Shown here piece by piece: positions 15,320 to 23,243 of a DNA stretch of 64,000 nt. The translations under genes and the position numbers were made by a program. Position 1 is the first letter of the stretch, and the number at the start of each line of letters is the position of its first letter. The stretch lies in NCBI RefSeq assembly GCF_016861975.1, contig NZ_BOMB01000010.1:248001-312000 (forward strand), written 5' to 3'. The notes under the pieces are model-generated. The model was given only the letters and a program-made list of their open reading frames with translations. It was not told where the DNA came from and searched no databases. The stretch comes from Actinocatenispora rupis (lineage in GTDB: Bacteria; Actinomycetota; Actinomycetes; Mycobacteriales; Micromonosporaceae).

Positions 15320-16309
15320 GTGGAGACGATGCGGTTCCGGACACTGGTCGTCGGGCTCGGGCGCGCCGGCGCCGGCCTGCACGTCCCCGTCGTACGCGCG
15401 GCCGGCTCGCCGCACGTCGACCCCGCGCCGATCCTCGGGTACGACCCGCGCGACGTGCCCGCCCCACCCGGTACGACGGTGGTCGGGTCGCTCGCCGCGG
15501 CCGCCGCTGCGGCCGACCCGGCCCGTACGGTGGTGCACCTGTGCACGCCGCCGACCGTACGGGCCGCGGCGCTCGCCGAACTCGGCCGACTCGGGTACCG
15601 GAAGGTCCTGGTGGAGAAGCCGCTGGCGACCGACGACGCCGGCGTCGCCGAGGTACTGCGGGTGCGCGACGCGTACCGGATGGATCTGGTGGTCGTGTCG
15701 CAGTGGTTGGAGAGCGGGCTGACCGCCCGGCTGGCCGCCGCCGTCGCCGACGAGCGGTACGGGACGCTCCGGGCGCTGGCCGTCTCCCAGCACAAGCCGC
15801 GGTTCGCCCGGTCGGCCGGCGGCGACGGGCATCCGACCGCGTTCGACGTGGAGATGCCGCACGGGCTCGGCGTCGCGCTGCGGCTCGCCGGGCCGGCCGA
15901 GGTGACCGCCGCGGAGGGCGACGACCTGCGCTTCGCGGACGTGTGCGTCCCGCGGATGGGGCGGGCGTGCCTGTCGCTGCGGCACGCCAACGGCGTCCGC
16001 ACCGAGCTGCGGTCCGACCTGGCCGCGCCGATCCGGGAGCGCAGCGTCACCGCCCGGTTCGAGGGCGCGACGGTGACGGGGCACTTCCCGGTCAGCGAGA
16101 CCGACGAGTACGCGCAGGTGCTGACGACGGTGGGCGGGCGGACCGAACGCGAGGTGTTCGCCGACCCGTCGCTGACCACGTTCACCGCGCGGGCGTACGA
16201 GCACTTCGCGGGGCGCCGGGTGCTCGCCGACGTCGACCTCAACGCCGAGGTGGTACGCCTGCTCGGGGTCGGCAAGCGGCTCGCCGCACCGGTCGCCGCC
16301 CATGCCTGA
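15320..16309 (+). CDS. Gfo/Idh/MocA family NAD(P)-dependent oxidoreductase (cluster gene 1)
   Basis: About 329 residues. The Rossmann N-terminus is LVVGLGRAGAGLHVPVVRA; the family hallmark EKP occurs in KVLVEKPLATDDAGVAEVL (about residue 100). The C-terminal alpha/beta substrate domain follows, with an HGLGVALRL segment. Such enzymes oxidise or reduce ring hydroxyls of sugars, UDP-sugars or inositols. GTG 15320 is preferred because GGCGAGG lies at a good distance; ATG 15329 is an alternative. The next gene overlaps it by eight bases. It has only distant resemblance to the second Gfo/Idh gene at 18697, so the two probably act on different substrates. Confidence 0.85.
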   Translation: METMRFRTLVVGLGRAGAGLHVPVVRAAGSPHVDPAPILGYDPRDVPAPPGTTVVGSLAAAAAAADPARTVVHLCTPPTVRAAALAELGRLGYRKVLVEKPLATDDAGVAEVLRVRDAYRMDLVVVSQWLESGLTARLAAAVADERYGTLRALAVSQHKPRFARSAGGDGHPTAFDVEMPHGLGVALRLAGPAEVTAAEGDDLRFADVCVPRMGRACLSLRHANGVRTELRSDLAAPIRERSVTARFEGATVTGHFPVSETDEYAQVLTTVGGRTEREVFADPSLTTFTARAYEHFAGRRVLADVDLNAEVVRLLGVGKRLAAPVAAHA

Positions 16310-17555
16310 CCCGGTACTGACCGGCGCGGACCGGCGGCTGCTGCTGGACCTGCTGGCGCTGCCGACCGCCGGCCCGCTGGAGACCGGGACGTGCGGCGGC
16401 CGGATGTGGGAGGCGCAGCGCCGGTACGCCGCGGCGGCGGCCGAGATCGGCCTGACCGTGGCGTACCACGGGGCGCCGACGGCGGACGCGCTCGGCCCGG
16501 ACCTGCCGCTGGCCGTACGGGAGCGGCTGGACGAGCCGGGGTTCCTCGCCGAGCAGCCGAGTCTGGTGCTACGACTGGGATCCGCGCTGCCGCGCGCGGC
16601 GACGGTGCTGTTCAACGTGCACCTGGACACGGTCGCCGGCGACGTACCGGTGGGCGACGACGGGGTGCGGGTGACCGGGCGCGGCGCGATCGACGCGAAG
16701 GGTCCGGCGGTGGCGCTGCTGGCCGGGATCCGCGCCGCGACGGCGATCGATCCCGCGGTCGGCCGCGACCTCGGCGTACTGGTGTGCGCGGTGTCCGGCG
16801 AGGAGGGCGGCGCGATGGGCACCCTCGGCACCCGCCCGCTCGTCGACGCCGGGTACGTGGGGCGGCTCAACGTGTTCTGCGAGCCGACCGGCCTGACGTA
16901 CCTGGGGCGGGTGACGGCCGCGGCGACCGCCCGGATCCGCGTCACCGGGCGGGATGCGGTCGACGACCGGCCCGGCCACGGCCACAACGCGACGGTACTG
17001 CTCGGGCACGTCGCCGCGCACCTGGCCCGTACGCTGCCCGGCCGGGTCTGCGTCGGCGGCCTCACCACCGGCACCCGCCACAACCGCGTGTACGGCACCG
17101 GCGAACTCGCGCTGAACCTGCCGTACGGCAGCGCGCCGGAGGGGCGGCGGGCGGTGGACGCGGTGGAGACGGCGCTCGGCACCGCGCTGGCGGAGTTCAC
17201 CGCCACGTACTCGGGGACGCCGGGATTCGGGCGCACCGCAACGGATGCGGCGCGCATCACCCGGCTGGACTGGCTCAAGCGCGGGCTGCCCACGATCGAG
17301 GGCGTACCGGGTTGGGCCGAGGACCTGCTCGCCGCGGCGGGCGTGCCGCGCTGGCCCGCCGGCGAGCCGCCGTTCAGCTGCGACGCGATCTGGCTCGCCG
17401 GCATCCCCGACACCGCCACCGTCGTGTACGGGCCGGGCCGGCTCGACACCAACCACGCGCACGCCGCCGGCGAGTACGCCACCCTCGCCGAACTGTCCGC
17501 GTACGCCGCCGGCATCGCCCGGCTGCTCGTCACCACCGCCCGGGAGTACGCATGA
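16302..17555 (+). CDS. M20 family zinc amidohydrolase/deacylase (cluster gene 2)
   Basis: A 417-residue M20/ArgE-DapE-type metalloenzyme. Metal-site segments are present: NVHLDTVAGD (His107, Asp109), GRGAIDAKGP, the catalytic Glu pair in SGEEGGAMGT, Glu in FCEPTGL, and a C-terminal His in DTNHAHAAGEYA. The lid segment GHGHNATVLL is also typical. Members remove N-acyl groups or cleave amides of amino acids and amino sugars; here it may deprotect or hydrolyse a cluster intermediate. It overlaps both neighbours (ATG inside the previous gene, ATGA into the next), so all are co-translated. Confidence 0.88.
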   Translation: MPDPVLTGADRRLLLDLLALPTAGPLETGTCGGRMWEAQRRYAAAAAEIGLTVAYHGAPTADALGPDLPLAVRERLDEPGFLAEQPSLVLRLGSALPRAATVLFNVHLDTVAGDVPVGDDGVRVTGRGAIDAKGPAVALLAGIRAATAIDPAVGRDLGVLVCAVSGEEGGAMGTLGTRPLVDAGYVGRLNVFCEPTGLTYLGRVTAAATARIRVTGRDAVDDRPGHGHNATVLLGHVAAHLARTLPGRVCVGGLTTGTRHNRVYGTGELALNLPYGSAPEGRRAVDAVETALGTALAEFTATYSGTPGFGRTATDAARITRLDWLKRGLPTIEGVPGWAEDLLAAAGVPRWPAGEPPFSCDAIWLAGIPDTATVVYGPGRLDTNHAHAAGEYATLAELSAYAAGIARLLVTTAREYA

Positions 17556-18700
17556 CCGACGTACCGCGGCCGTCGACCGCGCTCGCCGACCGGTCCGCCA
17601 CCGACCCGCTGCCGTACTCGGGGCTGCTGACGTTCACCACCCGGGTGTTCGTCGCCCGCGGCGTACCGTGCGAGCGGGCGCGGCGGGCCGCGGAAGCGCT
17701 CTGTTACGGCGATCTGACCGGTACCGACTCGCACGGCCTGGTCAACCTGACCCGGCTGTACCTGCCGCTGCTGGACGCCGGGCGGGCCGATCCGCGCGCC
17801 GCACCGGTCGTCCTCGCCGACCGGGGTGCGGCGGTCCGCGTCGACGCCCGCCGCGCGCTCGGCCTGTGGCACGCCAGCGACGCGATGGACCTGGCCGCCG
17901 ACCGGGCCGCCGAGTACGGGGTGGGGCTGGTGTCGGTGCGCGGCGGCACGCACGTCGGCTGCGCCGGGTACCACGCGCTGCGCGCCGTACGCCGCGGCAT
18001 GGTCGGGCTGGTCGCCAGCAACTGCGGCGGGCAGCGGATCGCCCGGCCGCCGGGCGGCGCCGTCGCCATGCTCGGTACGAACCCGCTCGCGGTGGCCGCG
18101 CCGACCGGCACCCGCCACCCGTACGTGCTGGACATGAGCACCACCGTGGTACCGACCGGTCGGGTCCGGGCCGCGGCGCGTGCCGGGCGCGCGATCCCGG
18201 CCGGCTGGCTGGCCGACGACCGCGGCGCGCCGGTCACCGACCCCACCGCGTACGACCGCGGCGAGGCGCACCTGCTGTGGCTGGGCGGCACGCCGGAAAC
18301 CGGCTCGTACAAGGGATTCGGGCTCGGGTTGGCGGTGGAGGTGCTGGCCGCGCTGGTGTCCGGGTCGGGCACCGGGCCGGCACCGGAGGCGCTGACCGGT
18401 GACGGCCGGCCGACCGGCCGCGACGACGACATCGGCTACACCGCCGTCGCGATCGCCCCCGGTACGCTGCGCGACCCGGCAACCATCGCCGACGACGCGC
18501 GGCGGATGTTCGGCGCACTGCTCGACTGCCCGCCCACCGGTACGGACCCGGTCCGCCACCCCGGCTGGTACGAGGCGGAACGGGCGGCGACCCGGCAGCG
18601 CGCGGGAGTACCGCTGGCGGGTCCGCTCGCCGCGGAGCTGCGCGCGCTGTCCGCCGCGACGGGCGTCCCGTTCCCGCTTCCCGTGGCGGGTGCGCGATGA
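17552..18700 (+). CDS. Ldh2-family (malate/L-sulfolactate-type) dehydrogenase (cluster gene 3)
   Basis: A 382-residue protein of the Ldh2/malate-lactate dehydrogenase fold. Conserved parts are the first helix SGLLTFTTRVFVARGV, the catalytic-region DLTGTDSHGLVNLTRLYL, the cofactor-loop VGLVSVRGGTHVGCAGYHAL, AMLGTNPLAVAAPTG, and ETGSYKGFGLGLAVEVL near the C-terminus. Family members reduce 2-oxo acids or cyclic imino acids with NAD(P)H and differ from ordinary LDH. In this cluster it may make a 2-hydroxy or 2-amino acid unit. It overlaps the genes on both sides by four bases. The central segment looks somewhat shorter than usual. Confidence 0.85.
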   Translation: MTDVPRPSTALADRSATDPLPYSGLLTFTTRVFVARGVPCERARRAAEALCYGDLTGTDSHGLVNLTRLYLPLLDAGRADPRAAPVVLADRGAAVRVDARRALGLWHASDAMDLAADRAAEYGVGLVSVRGGTHVGCAGYHALRAVRRGMVGLVASNCGGQRIARPPGGAVAMLGTNPLAVAAPTGTRHPYVLDMSTTVVPTGRVRAAARAGRAIPAGWLADDRGAPVTDPTAYDRGEAHLLWLGGTPETGSYKGFGLGLAVEVLAALVSGSGTGPAPEALTGDGRPTGRDDDIGYTAVAIAPGTLRDPATIADDARRMFGALLDCPPTGTDPVRHPGWYEAERAATRQRAGVPLAGPLAAELRALSAATGVPFPLPVAGAR

Positions 18701-19647
18701 GCCTGCGCATCGGGATCGTCGGACTCGGCGTCATCTCCCGGTACTACCTGGCCGCACTCGACGCCGTCCCCGACGTACGGCTCGGCGCGGTGTGCGACAC
18801 CGACCCGGACCGGCTGGCCGCGCACCCCGGTGTGCCCGCGTACCGGGACCACCGGGCGCTGCTCGCCGCGGGCGACGTGGACGCCGTCGTCGTCACCGTG
18901 CCGAACGACCTGCACGCGCCGATCTGCCGCGACGTGCTGACCGCCGGAATGCCGGTGTGCGTGGAGAAACCGCTCGCCACCACCCTCGACGAGGGGCTGG
19001 CCGTCGACCGGCTCGCGGCCGACCGGGGCGTGCCGCTGTTCACCGCGTTCCACCGCCGCTACAACACGTCCGTACGCGAGCTGGTGCGCGCCGCGCCCGA
19101 CCCGGTCGCCGTGACCGTCCGGTACCACGAGCGGATCGAGGAGCACGTCGGCGCCGACCGCTGGTACCTGGACCCGGCGCGTACCGGGGGCGGGTGCGTC
19201 GCCGACAACGGACCCAACGCGTACGACCTGGCGCGGCTGCTGCTCGGCGAGCTGACCGTGACCGGCGCCCGGATCGGCGTCGACGCCGCCGGGGTGGACC
19301 GCACCGCGCTGGTCGACCTGCGCGCCGACTCCGGCGCCACCTGCCGCGTCGACCTCGACTGGTCGTACCCGCACGGCGAACGCAAGGACATCGAGGTACG
19401 TCTCGCCGACGGCACCGTACGGCGGGCCGACATGCTCGCCGGGCACGACGGCTTCAAGGCGTCGCTGTGGCACGAGTACCGGGCGATCGTGCGGGGGTTC
19501 GCGGCGGTGGCGACCGGCCGCGTGGACCACCGGACCGACGGCGGGCTCGCCGCGCTGAGCCTGGTGACCGACACGTACCGGCTGGGCCTGCCGACCGCGA
19601 CGCCGGTACGCGTCGGGGCGGAACGACCGGGACGGGTGGCGCGGTGA
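18697..19647 (+). CDS. Gfo/Idh/MocA family oxidoreductase (cluster gene 4)
   Basis: A 316-residue oxidoreductase with a standard N-terminus (RIGIVGLGVISRYYLAALDA; VCDTDPDRL), VTVPNDLHAPICRDVL, the EKP motif in VCVEKPLATTLDEG, and AFHRRYNTSVREL at the domain junction. A substrate-binding His/Asp-rich segment (LDPARTGGGCVADNGPNAYD) follows. It is closer to the sugar/inositol dehydrogenase group than cluster gene 1. A Gfo/Idh plus DegT pair is the established way to install a ring amino group (for example UDP-kanosamine formation by RifL/RifK-type enzymes or the Wbp pathway). It shares ATGA junctions with the genes on both sides. Confidence 0.88.
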   Translation: MSLRIGIVGLGVISRYYLAALDAVPDVRLGAVCDTDPDRLAAHPGVPAYRDHRALLAAGDVDAVVVTVPNDLHAPICRDVLTAGMPVCVEKPLATTLDEGLAVDRLAADRGVPLFTAFHRRYNTSVRELVRAAPDPVAVTVRYHERIEEHVGADRWYLDPARTGGGCVADNGPNAYDLARLLLGELTVTGARIGVDAAGVDRTALVDLRADSGATCRVDLDWSYPHGERKDIEVRLADGTVRRADMLAGHDGFKASLWHEYRAIVRGFAAVATGRVDHRTDGGLAALSLVTDTYRLGLPTATPVRVGAERPGRVAR

Positions 19648-20042
19648 TCGAGGACGGTGCGAAGCGTTCGGTGTCCGGCGCGCTGGTGAAGGTGCTGGTG
19701 CACCGGCGCGACGACCGCGGCATGCGGCTGGAGGAGTACGCCAGCCGCTGCGTACGGGTCGGTGAACTGCACGAGCTGGTCACCACCGACCACACCGACA
19801 CCGAGCCGGGCGCGCGCGTCGACCGGGTCGGGTTCCTCGGGTTCGTGGAGATCGGCGTGGCCGGCGTGATCGACCGCGGCGACGAGGTACGCCTCGGCGA
19901 CCGTACGGTGGGGCGGGTACTCGGCTTCGACGCCTGCCACTTCCCGAACCACTACAACATCCTGATCGCCACCGACGTCCCGCGTACCGGCGCGGATCTG
20001 GCGCTGGCGCCGGAGCTGCCGGTGACGTTCGGCCGGCCGTAG
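19644..20042 (+). CDS. Small conserved-looking protein of unknown function (cluster gene 5)
   Basis: A 132-residue soluble protein. It looks beta-rich (GALVKVLVHRRDDRGMRLEE; VGFLGFVEIGVAGVIDRGDE; VRLGDRTVGRVLGFDACHFP; NHYNILIATD). The His/Asn segment HFPNHYN could bind metal or substrate. I do not recognise the family with confidence; it may belong to a recent actinobacterial DUF. The GTG start overlaps the previous stop by four bases, so it is co-translated with the oxidoreductase. It is the last gene of operon A, closed by a strong hairpin. An enzyme-assisting or small-molecule-binding role is possible. Confidence 0.75.
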   Translation: MIEDGAKRSVSGALVKVLVHRRDDRGMRLEEYASRCVRVGELHELVTTDHTDTEPGARVDRVGFLGFVEIGVAGVIDRGDEVRLGDRTVGRVLGFDACHFPNHYNILIATDVPRTGADLALAPELPVTFGRP

Positions 20043-20077
20043 GGGCGGATCGGTTGTGGCGCAAGGGAAGACGCCGC

Positions 20078-20109
20078 GGGCGGCCGGCCCCCAGGGGGAC
20101 CGGCCGCCC
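20078..20109. terminator. Bidirectional hairpin terminator between operon A and the EF-hand gene
   Basis: GGGCGGCCGG at 20078-20087 pairs perfectly with CCGGCCGCCC at 20100-20109; the 12-base interval (CCCCC/GGGGG) can extend the stem. It lies between the convergent stops at 20042 and 20125, so it can serve both strands. Confidence 0.8.
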
Positions 20110-20124
20110 GATGGTGCTGCCGCG

Positions 20125-20661
20125 TCAGCGACCGAGCAGGGAGAACTCCAGCCTGCCCAGGTGGTAGTCCTTGACGGCCTGGACGAGTTCCTGGACCGAC
20201 AGTTCGCCGTTGCCGTCGGTGTCGATGCGCCGGAACGCCTCGTCCGCCACGGACGGATCCGCGCCCACCGCCTGGATCCAGCGGCGGAACTCCTGCGGGC
20301 TGACCGCGCCGTCGCCGTCGGTGTCCGCGAGCTTGAGGATCGCGTTGATGGTCGGCTGCAGCACCTTGGCGAACCCGGCCCCGTCGTCGGCCAGGATGTG
20401 CCGGTCGGCGACCTGCCGGAACTGGTCCGGGGTCATCGAACCGTTGTTGCCCACGCCCGCCTTGTTGGCGAGGTAGTCCCACATGCCGAGGTACGCGTTC
20501 ATCAGCTTGGTCGCCTTCGGCGAGTCCTCCGGCTCGCCGAAGCCGCGCAGGATGCGCCGCGCCTCGGCCTCCCAGTCGGACTTGTCGATCGTGCCGTCAC
20601 CGTTGACGTCCCACAGATCGAACCGCTCCTGAAGACGCTGCTCCTGAACGACAGTAGCCAT
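20125..20661 (-). CDS. Calerythrin-like four-EF-hand calcium-binding protein
   Basis: A 178-residue protein close in length to calerythrin of Saccharopolyspora (about 177). Calcium loops: DVNGDGTIDKSDWE (about residue 18), DTDGDGAVSPQEF (about 113) and DTDGNGELSVQEL (about 146) are intact 12-residue loops. The second one (GVGNNGSMTPDQF, about 70) has lost key acidic residues, as in calerythrin where site 2 does not bind. It is a cytoplasmic Ca2+ buffer or sensor. The ATG follows a GGAG ribosome site. It is divergent from operon B and convergent with operon A; its presence inside a biosynthetic locus may be coincidental. Confidence 0.93.
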   Translation of the reverse strand: MATVVQEQRLQERFDLWDVNGDGTIDKSDWEAEARRILRGFGEPEDSPKATKLMNAYLGMWDYLANKAGVGNNGSMTPDQFRQVADRHILADDGAGFAKVLQPTINAILKLADTDGDGAVSPQEFRRWIQAVGADPSVADEAFRRIDTDGNGELSVQELVQAVKDYHLGRLEFSLLGR

Positions 20662-20760
20662 GACGTCGTGCTCCTTAAGCCTCGTGAGGTCGCCAGCTCT
20701 TACTGCTCGCGAGAGGGTGTGGTCGGTACTGCCGGGGACCGGGTGCACGGCCGGCCCACC

Positions 20761-20778
20761 GCTGCGAGGCCTCGCAGC
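20761..20778. promoter_or_regulatory. Perfect 18-bp palindrome in the divergent EF-hand/operon B promoter region
   Basis: GCTGCGAGGCCTCGCAGC is fully self-complementary. It sits in the 267-nt divergent region between the EF-hand start (20661) and the first aminotransferase (20929). A TAGTGT-like -10 for the minus strand lies just beside it. It could be the operator for one or both directions. Confidence 0.5.
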
Positions 20779-20928
20779 CACGACACTACCATTCGTGACT
20801 CTGTGGCTACTGTCTGTGCAAGAATCGGGGGAGAATCAGGGCAACCTCGGCGACCGCGCGCCACCGATGCGTACCGTCCGCGTTTCGGCGGGGCCGGTGC
20901 GCGGTGCCGGATGCGGGAAAGGAGCAGC

Positions 20929-22131
20929 GTGCTCAGTCAGGTCCAGACCGCCACCGACCGGACCGACGCGGGCCCACCGCCCGTCCCGTTCTTCAGCCAG
21001 GCAAGGACCTTCGACGCGCTGTGGCCGGTACTCGAACGCCGGCTGTCCGACGTCGTCAGCCACGGCAAGTACTCGCACGGCCGTACGGTCGCGGAGCTGG
21101 AGGCGGCGCTCGCGGCCTGGACCGGCGCCGCCCGCGTGGTCGGCGTCAACTCCGGTACGGACGCGCTCGTGCTGCTGCTGCGCGCCTGCGGCCTCGAACC
21201 CGGCGACGAGGTACTGGTGCCGGCGTTCACGTTCGTGGCGTCCGCGTCCGCGGTCACGCTCGCCCGCGGCCGGCCGGTGTTCACCGACATCGACCCCGTC
21301 ACGTACGGGATGGACGTCGACTCGGCCGCCGCCGCGGTCACCGACCGGACCCGGATCGTCCAGCCGGTGCACCTGTTCTGCCAGCTCGCCGACATGGCCG
21401 GGGTACGCGCGCTCGCCGCGCGACACCGCCTGACCGTACTGGAGGACAGCGCGGAGGCGGTGGGGATGCGGTGGGACGGCGTGCATGCCGGGTTGCTCGG
21501 CGCGGGTGGCGTGCTGTCCTTCTTCCCCACCAAGACACTCGGCGCGATCGGCGACGCCGGCGCCGTACTCACCAACGACGAGCGGATCGCCGACACGGTC
21601 GCCGCGCTGCGCCACCACGGCCGCGCCGGCCGTACGATCGACAACTTTCCCGGCATCTCCAACGCGACCGTGCTGGCCGGGGTCAACAGCAAGATGGACG
21701 ACATCCAGGCCGCCGTACTGCTGGCGAAGCTGGCCGGGCTGGACGCGCAGATCGCCCGCCGCGCCGAGCTGGCCGCGCGGTACACGGAGCTGTTGCGGCC
21801 GTGCTCGGGGGTGCGGCGGCTGCCGACGGTGGTGGACCGCGGGGTGCCGACGCGCGCGGTGTTCTACGTCTACCTGATCGAGGTGGACCGGCGCGACGAG
21901 CTGGCCGAACACCTTGCCGCACAAGGGATCGGCACCGAGACGTACTACCCGGTGCCGCTGCACCTGCAACCGTCGTTCGCCCATCTGGGGTACCGGGAGG
22001 GGCAGTTTCCGAACGCGGAGGCGGCCTGCCGGCGCACGCTGGCGCTGCCGCTGTACCCGGACCTCGCGGACGCGGCGGTCGACACGGTGTGCGCGGCGAT
22101 CCGGACGTTCTACGACGGGAGAAGCGCATGA
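20929..22131 (+). CDS. DegT/DnrJ/EryC1 PLP-dependent sugar aminotransferase (cluster gene 6)
   Basis: A 400-residue type-I-fold aminotransferase of the DegT/DnrJ/EryC1/StrS family. Conserved parts are GVNSGTDALVLLLRACGLEP, EVLVPAFTFVASASAVTLAR, the PLP-Asp region LEDSAEAVG, and the Schiff-base Lys202 in SFFPTKTLGAIGDAGAVLT. A C-terminal YYPVPLHLQPSF segment is typical of nucleotide-sugar aminotransferases. It probably transfers an amino group to a keto-sugar or keto-cyclitol. The GTG start follows AAAGGAG. The stop overlaps the next gene by four bases. First gene of operon B. Confidence 0.93.
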   Translation: MLSQVQTATDRTDAGPPPVPFFSQARTFDALWPVLERRLSDVVSHGKYSHGRTVAELEAALAAWTGAARVVGVNSGTDALVLLLRACGLEPGDEVLVPAFTFVASASAVTLARGRPVFTDIDPVTYGMDVDSAAAAVTDRTRIVQPVHLFCQLADMAGVRALAARHRLTVLEDSAEAVGMRWDGVHAGLLGAGGVLSFFPTKTLGAIGDAGAVLTNDERIADTVAALRHHGRAGRTIDNFPGISNATVLAGVNSKMDDIQAAVLLAKLAGLDAQIARRAELAARYTELLRPCSGVRRLPTVVDRGVPTRAVFYVYLIEVDRRDELAEHLAAQGIGTETYYPVPLHLQPSFAHLGYREGQFPNAEAACRRTLALPLYPDLADAAVDTVCAAIRTFYDGRSA

Positions 22132-23243
22132 CCGTACCGTTCTTCCCGCCGGACCTGTTCGAGGCGGACCGCGCGGTGCTGCTCGACCTGGTACGCGAGA
22201 TCGGCACGGATCCGCGGCAGACGTTCATCCTCGGCCCGCGGACCGCGCGCTTCGAACGCGAACTGGCGGACTCGGTCGGCGCGCGCGAGGCGGTCTGCTG
22301 CGGCAGCGGCACCGGCGCCCTCACCCTGGTACTGGCGGCCATGGGTGTCGGGCCCGGTGACGAGGTGGTGGTGCCGGCGCTGGGCTGTGCGCCGCTCGCC
22401 GCGACCGTGGTGAACCTGGGCGCCACGCCGGTGTTCGCCGACGTCGACGCGTACCGGCTGGTGGTGGATCCGGACCGGGCGGCCGGGGCGGTCACGTCGC
22501 GGACCCGGGCGCTGATGCCGGCGCACCTGTTCTCCACCATGGCCGACATGCCACGGTTCAGGGACCTGGCCTCGGCGTACCGGCTGCGGTTGGTGGAGGA
22601 CTCGGCGGTGGGGCAGGGCGGGGTGCTCGCCGGAGTGCCGGCCGGACGCTGGGGAGACGCCGGCGTGTACTCCTTCGTCCAGGTGAAGACGTTCGGTACG
22701 GCCGGCGAGGGCGGCGCGGTGGTCACCGACGACGAGGATCTGGCACGGACCGTACGGCGGCTGCGCAACCACGGCCAGCGCAGCCGGTTCCGGTACGCGG
22801 CGATCGGGTACAACAGCCGGTTCGACGAGGTGCTCGCCGCGTTCCAGTCGTACCGGCTGCCGGGGTTCCCGGCGCGGCTGGCCCGGCGCGCCGCGATCGC
22901 CGACCACTACTCCGAACGCTTCGCCGGGCTGCCCGGCGTGCTCGCCCCGCCGCCCGGCCGCGACGGCCGCTGCGCCTACGTGTACACGCTGCTGGCCGAC
23001 CGCCGCGACGAACTCTCCGGACACCTTGCGGCACATGGCATCGAGAGCCACGTGTACTACCCGCGCGCGCTGCCGTACCAGCCGGCGTTCGCCCGGTACG
23101 CGCCGCCCGGCGTCCGCTGGCCGCACGCCGAGTCGGCCGCCGACCGGATGCTGTCGATCCCGGTGCACCACCTGCTGACCGACGCGCAGGTCGAGCACAT
23201 CGCCGACACCGTCTGCTCGTTCGCCGCCGCGAGGGTCGCATGA
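22128..23243 (+). CDS. Second DegT/DnrJ/EryC1 aminotransferase (cluster gene 7)
   Basis: A 371-residue relative of the gene before it, but clearly divergent. It retains CCGSGTGALTLVLAAMGVGP, DEVVVPALGCAPLAATVVNL, LVEDSAVGQGG, and a Schiff-base Lys187 in YSFVQVKTFGTAGEGGAV. Its PLP loop differs (VQVKTFG instead of PTKTLG) and it has a YYPRALPYQPAF end. Two side-by-side aminotransferases suggest two amination steps, or a specialised dehydratase or dimeric partner. It is coupled by ATGA on both sides. Confidence 0.9.
   Translation: MTVPFFPPDLFEADRAVLLDLVREIGTDPRQTFILGPRTARFERELADSVGAREAVCCGSGTGALTLVLAAMGVGPGDEVVVPALGCAPLAATVVNLGATPVFADVDAYRLVVDPDRAAGAVTSRTRALMPAHLFSTMADMPRFRDLASAYRLRLVEDSAVGQGGVLAGVPAGRWGDAGVYSFVQVKTFGTAGEGGAVVTDDEDLARTVRRLRNHGQRSRFRYAAIGYNSRFDEVLAAFQSYRLPGFPARLARRAAIADHYSERFAGLPGVLAPPPGRDGRCAYVYTLLADRRDELSGHLAAHGIESHVYYPRALPYQPAFARYAPPGVRWPHAESAADRMLSIPVHHLLTDAQVEHIADTVCSFAAARVA

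Noticed and set aside
14609-18559. Minus-strand open frame of about 1300 codons opposite operon A
   Set aside because: High GC removes stop codons from the opposite strand. The plus strand has four recognisable enzymes with intact motifs, and the minus product is low-complexity with no known domain.
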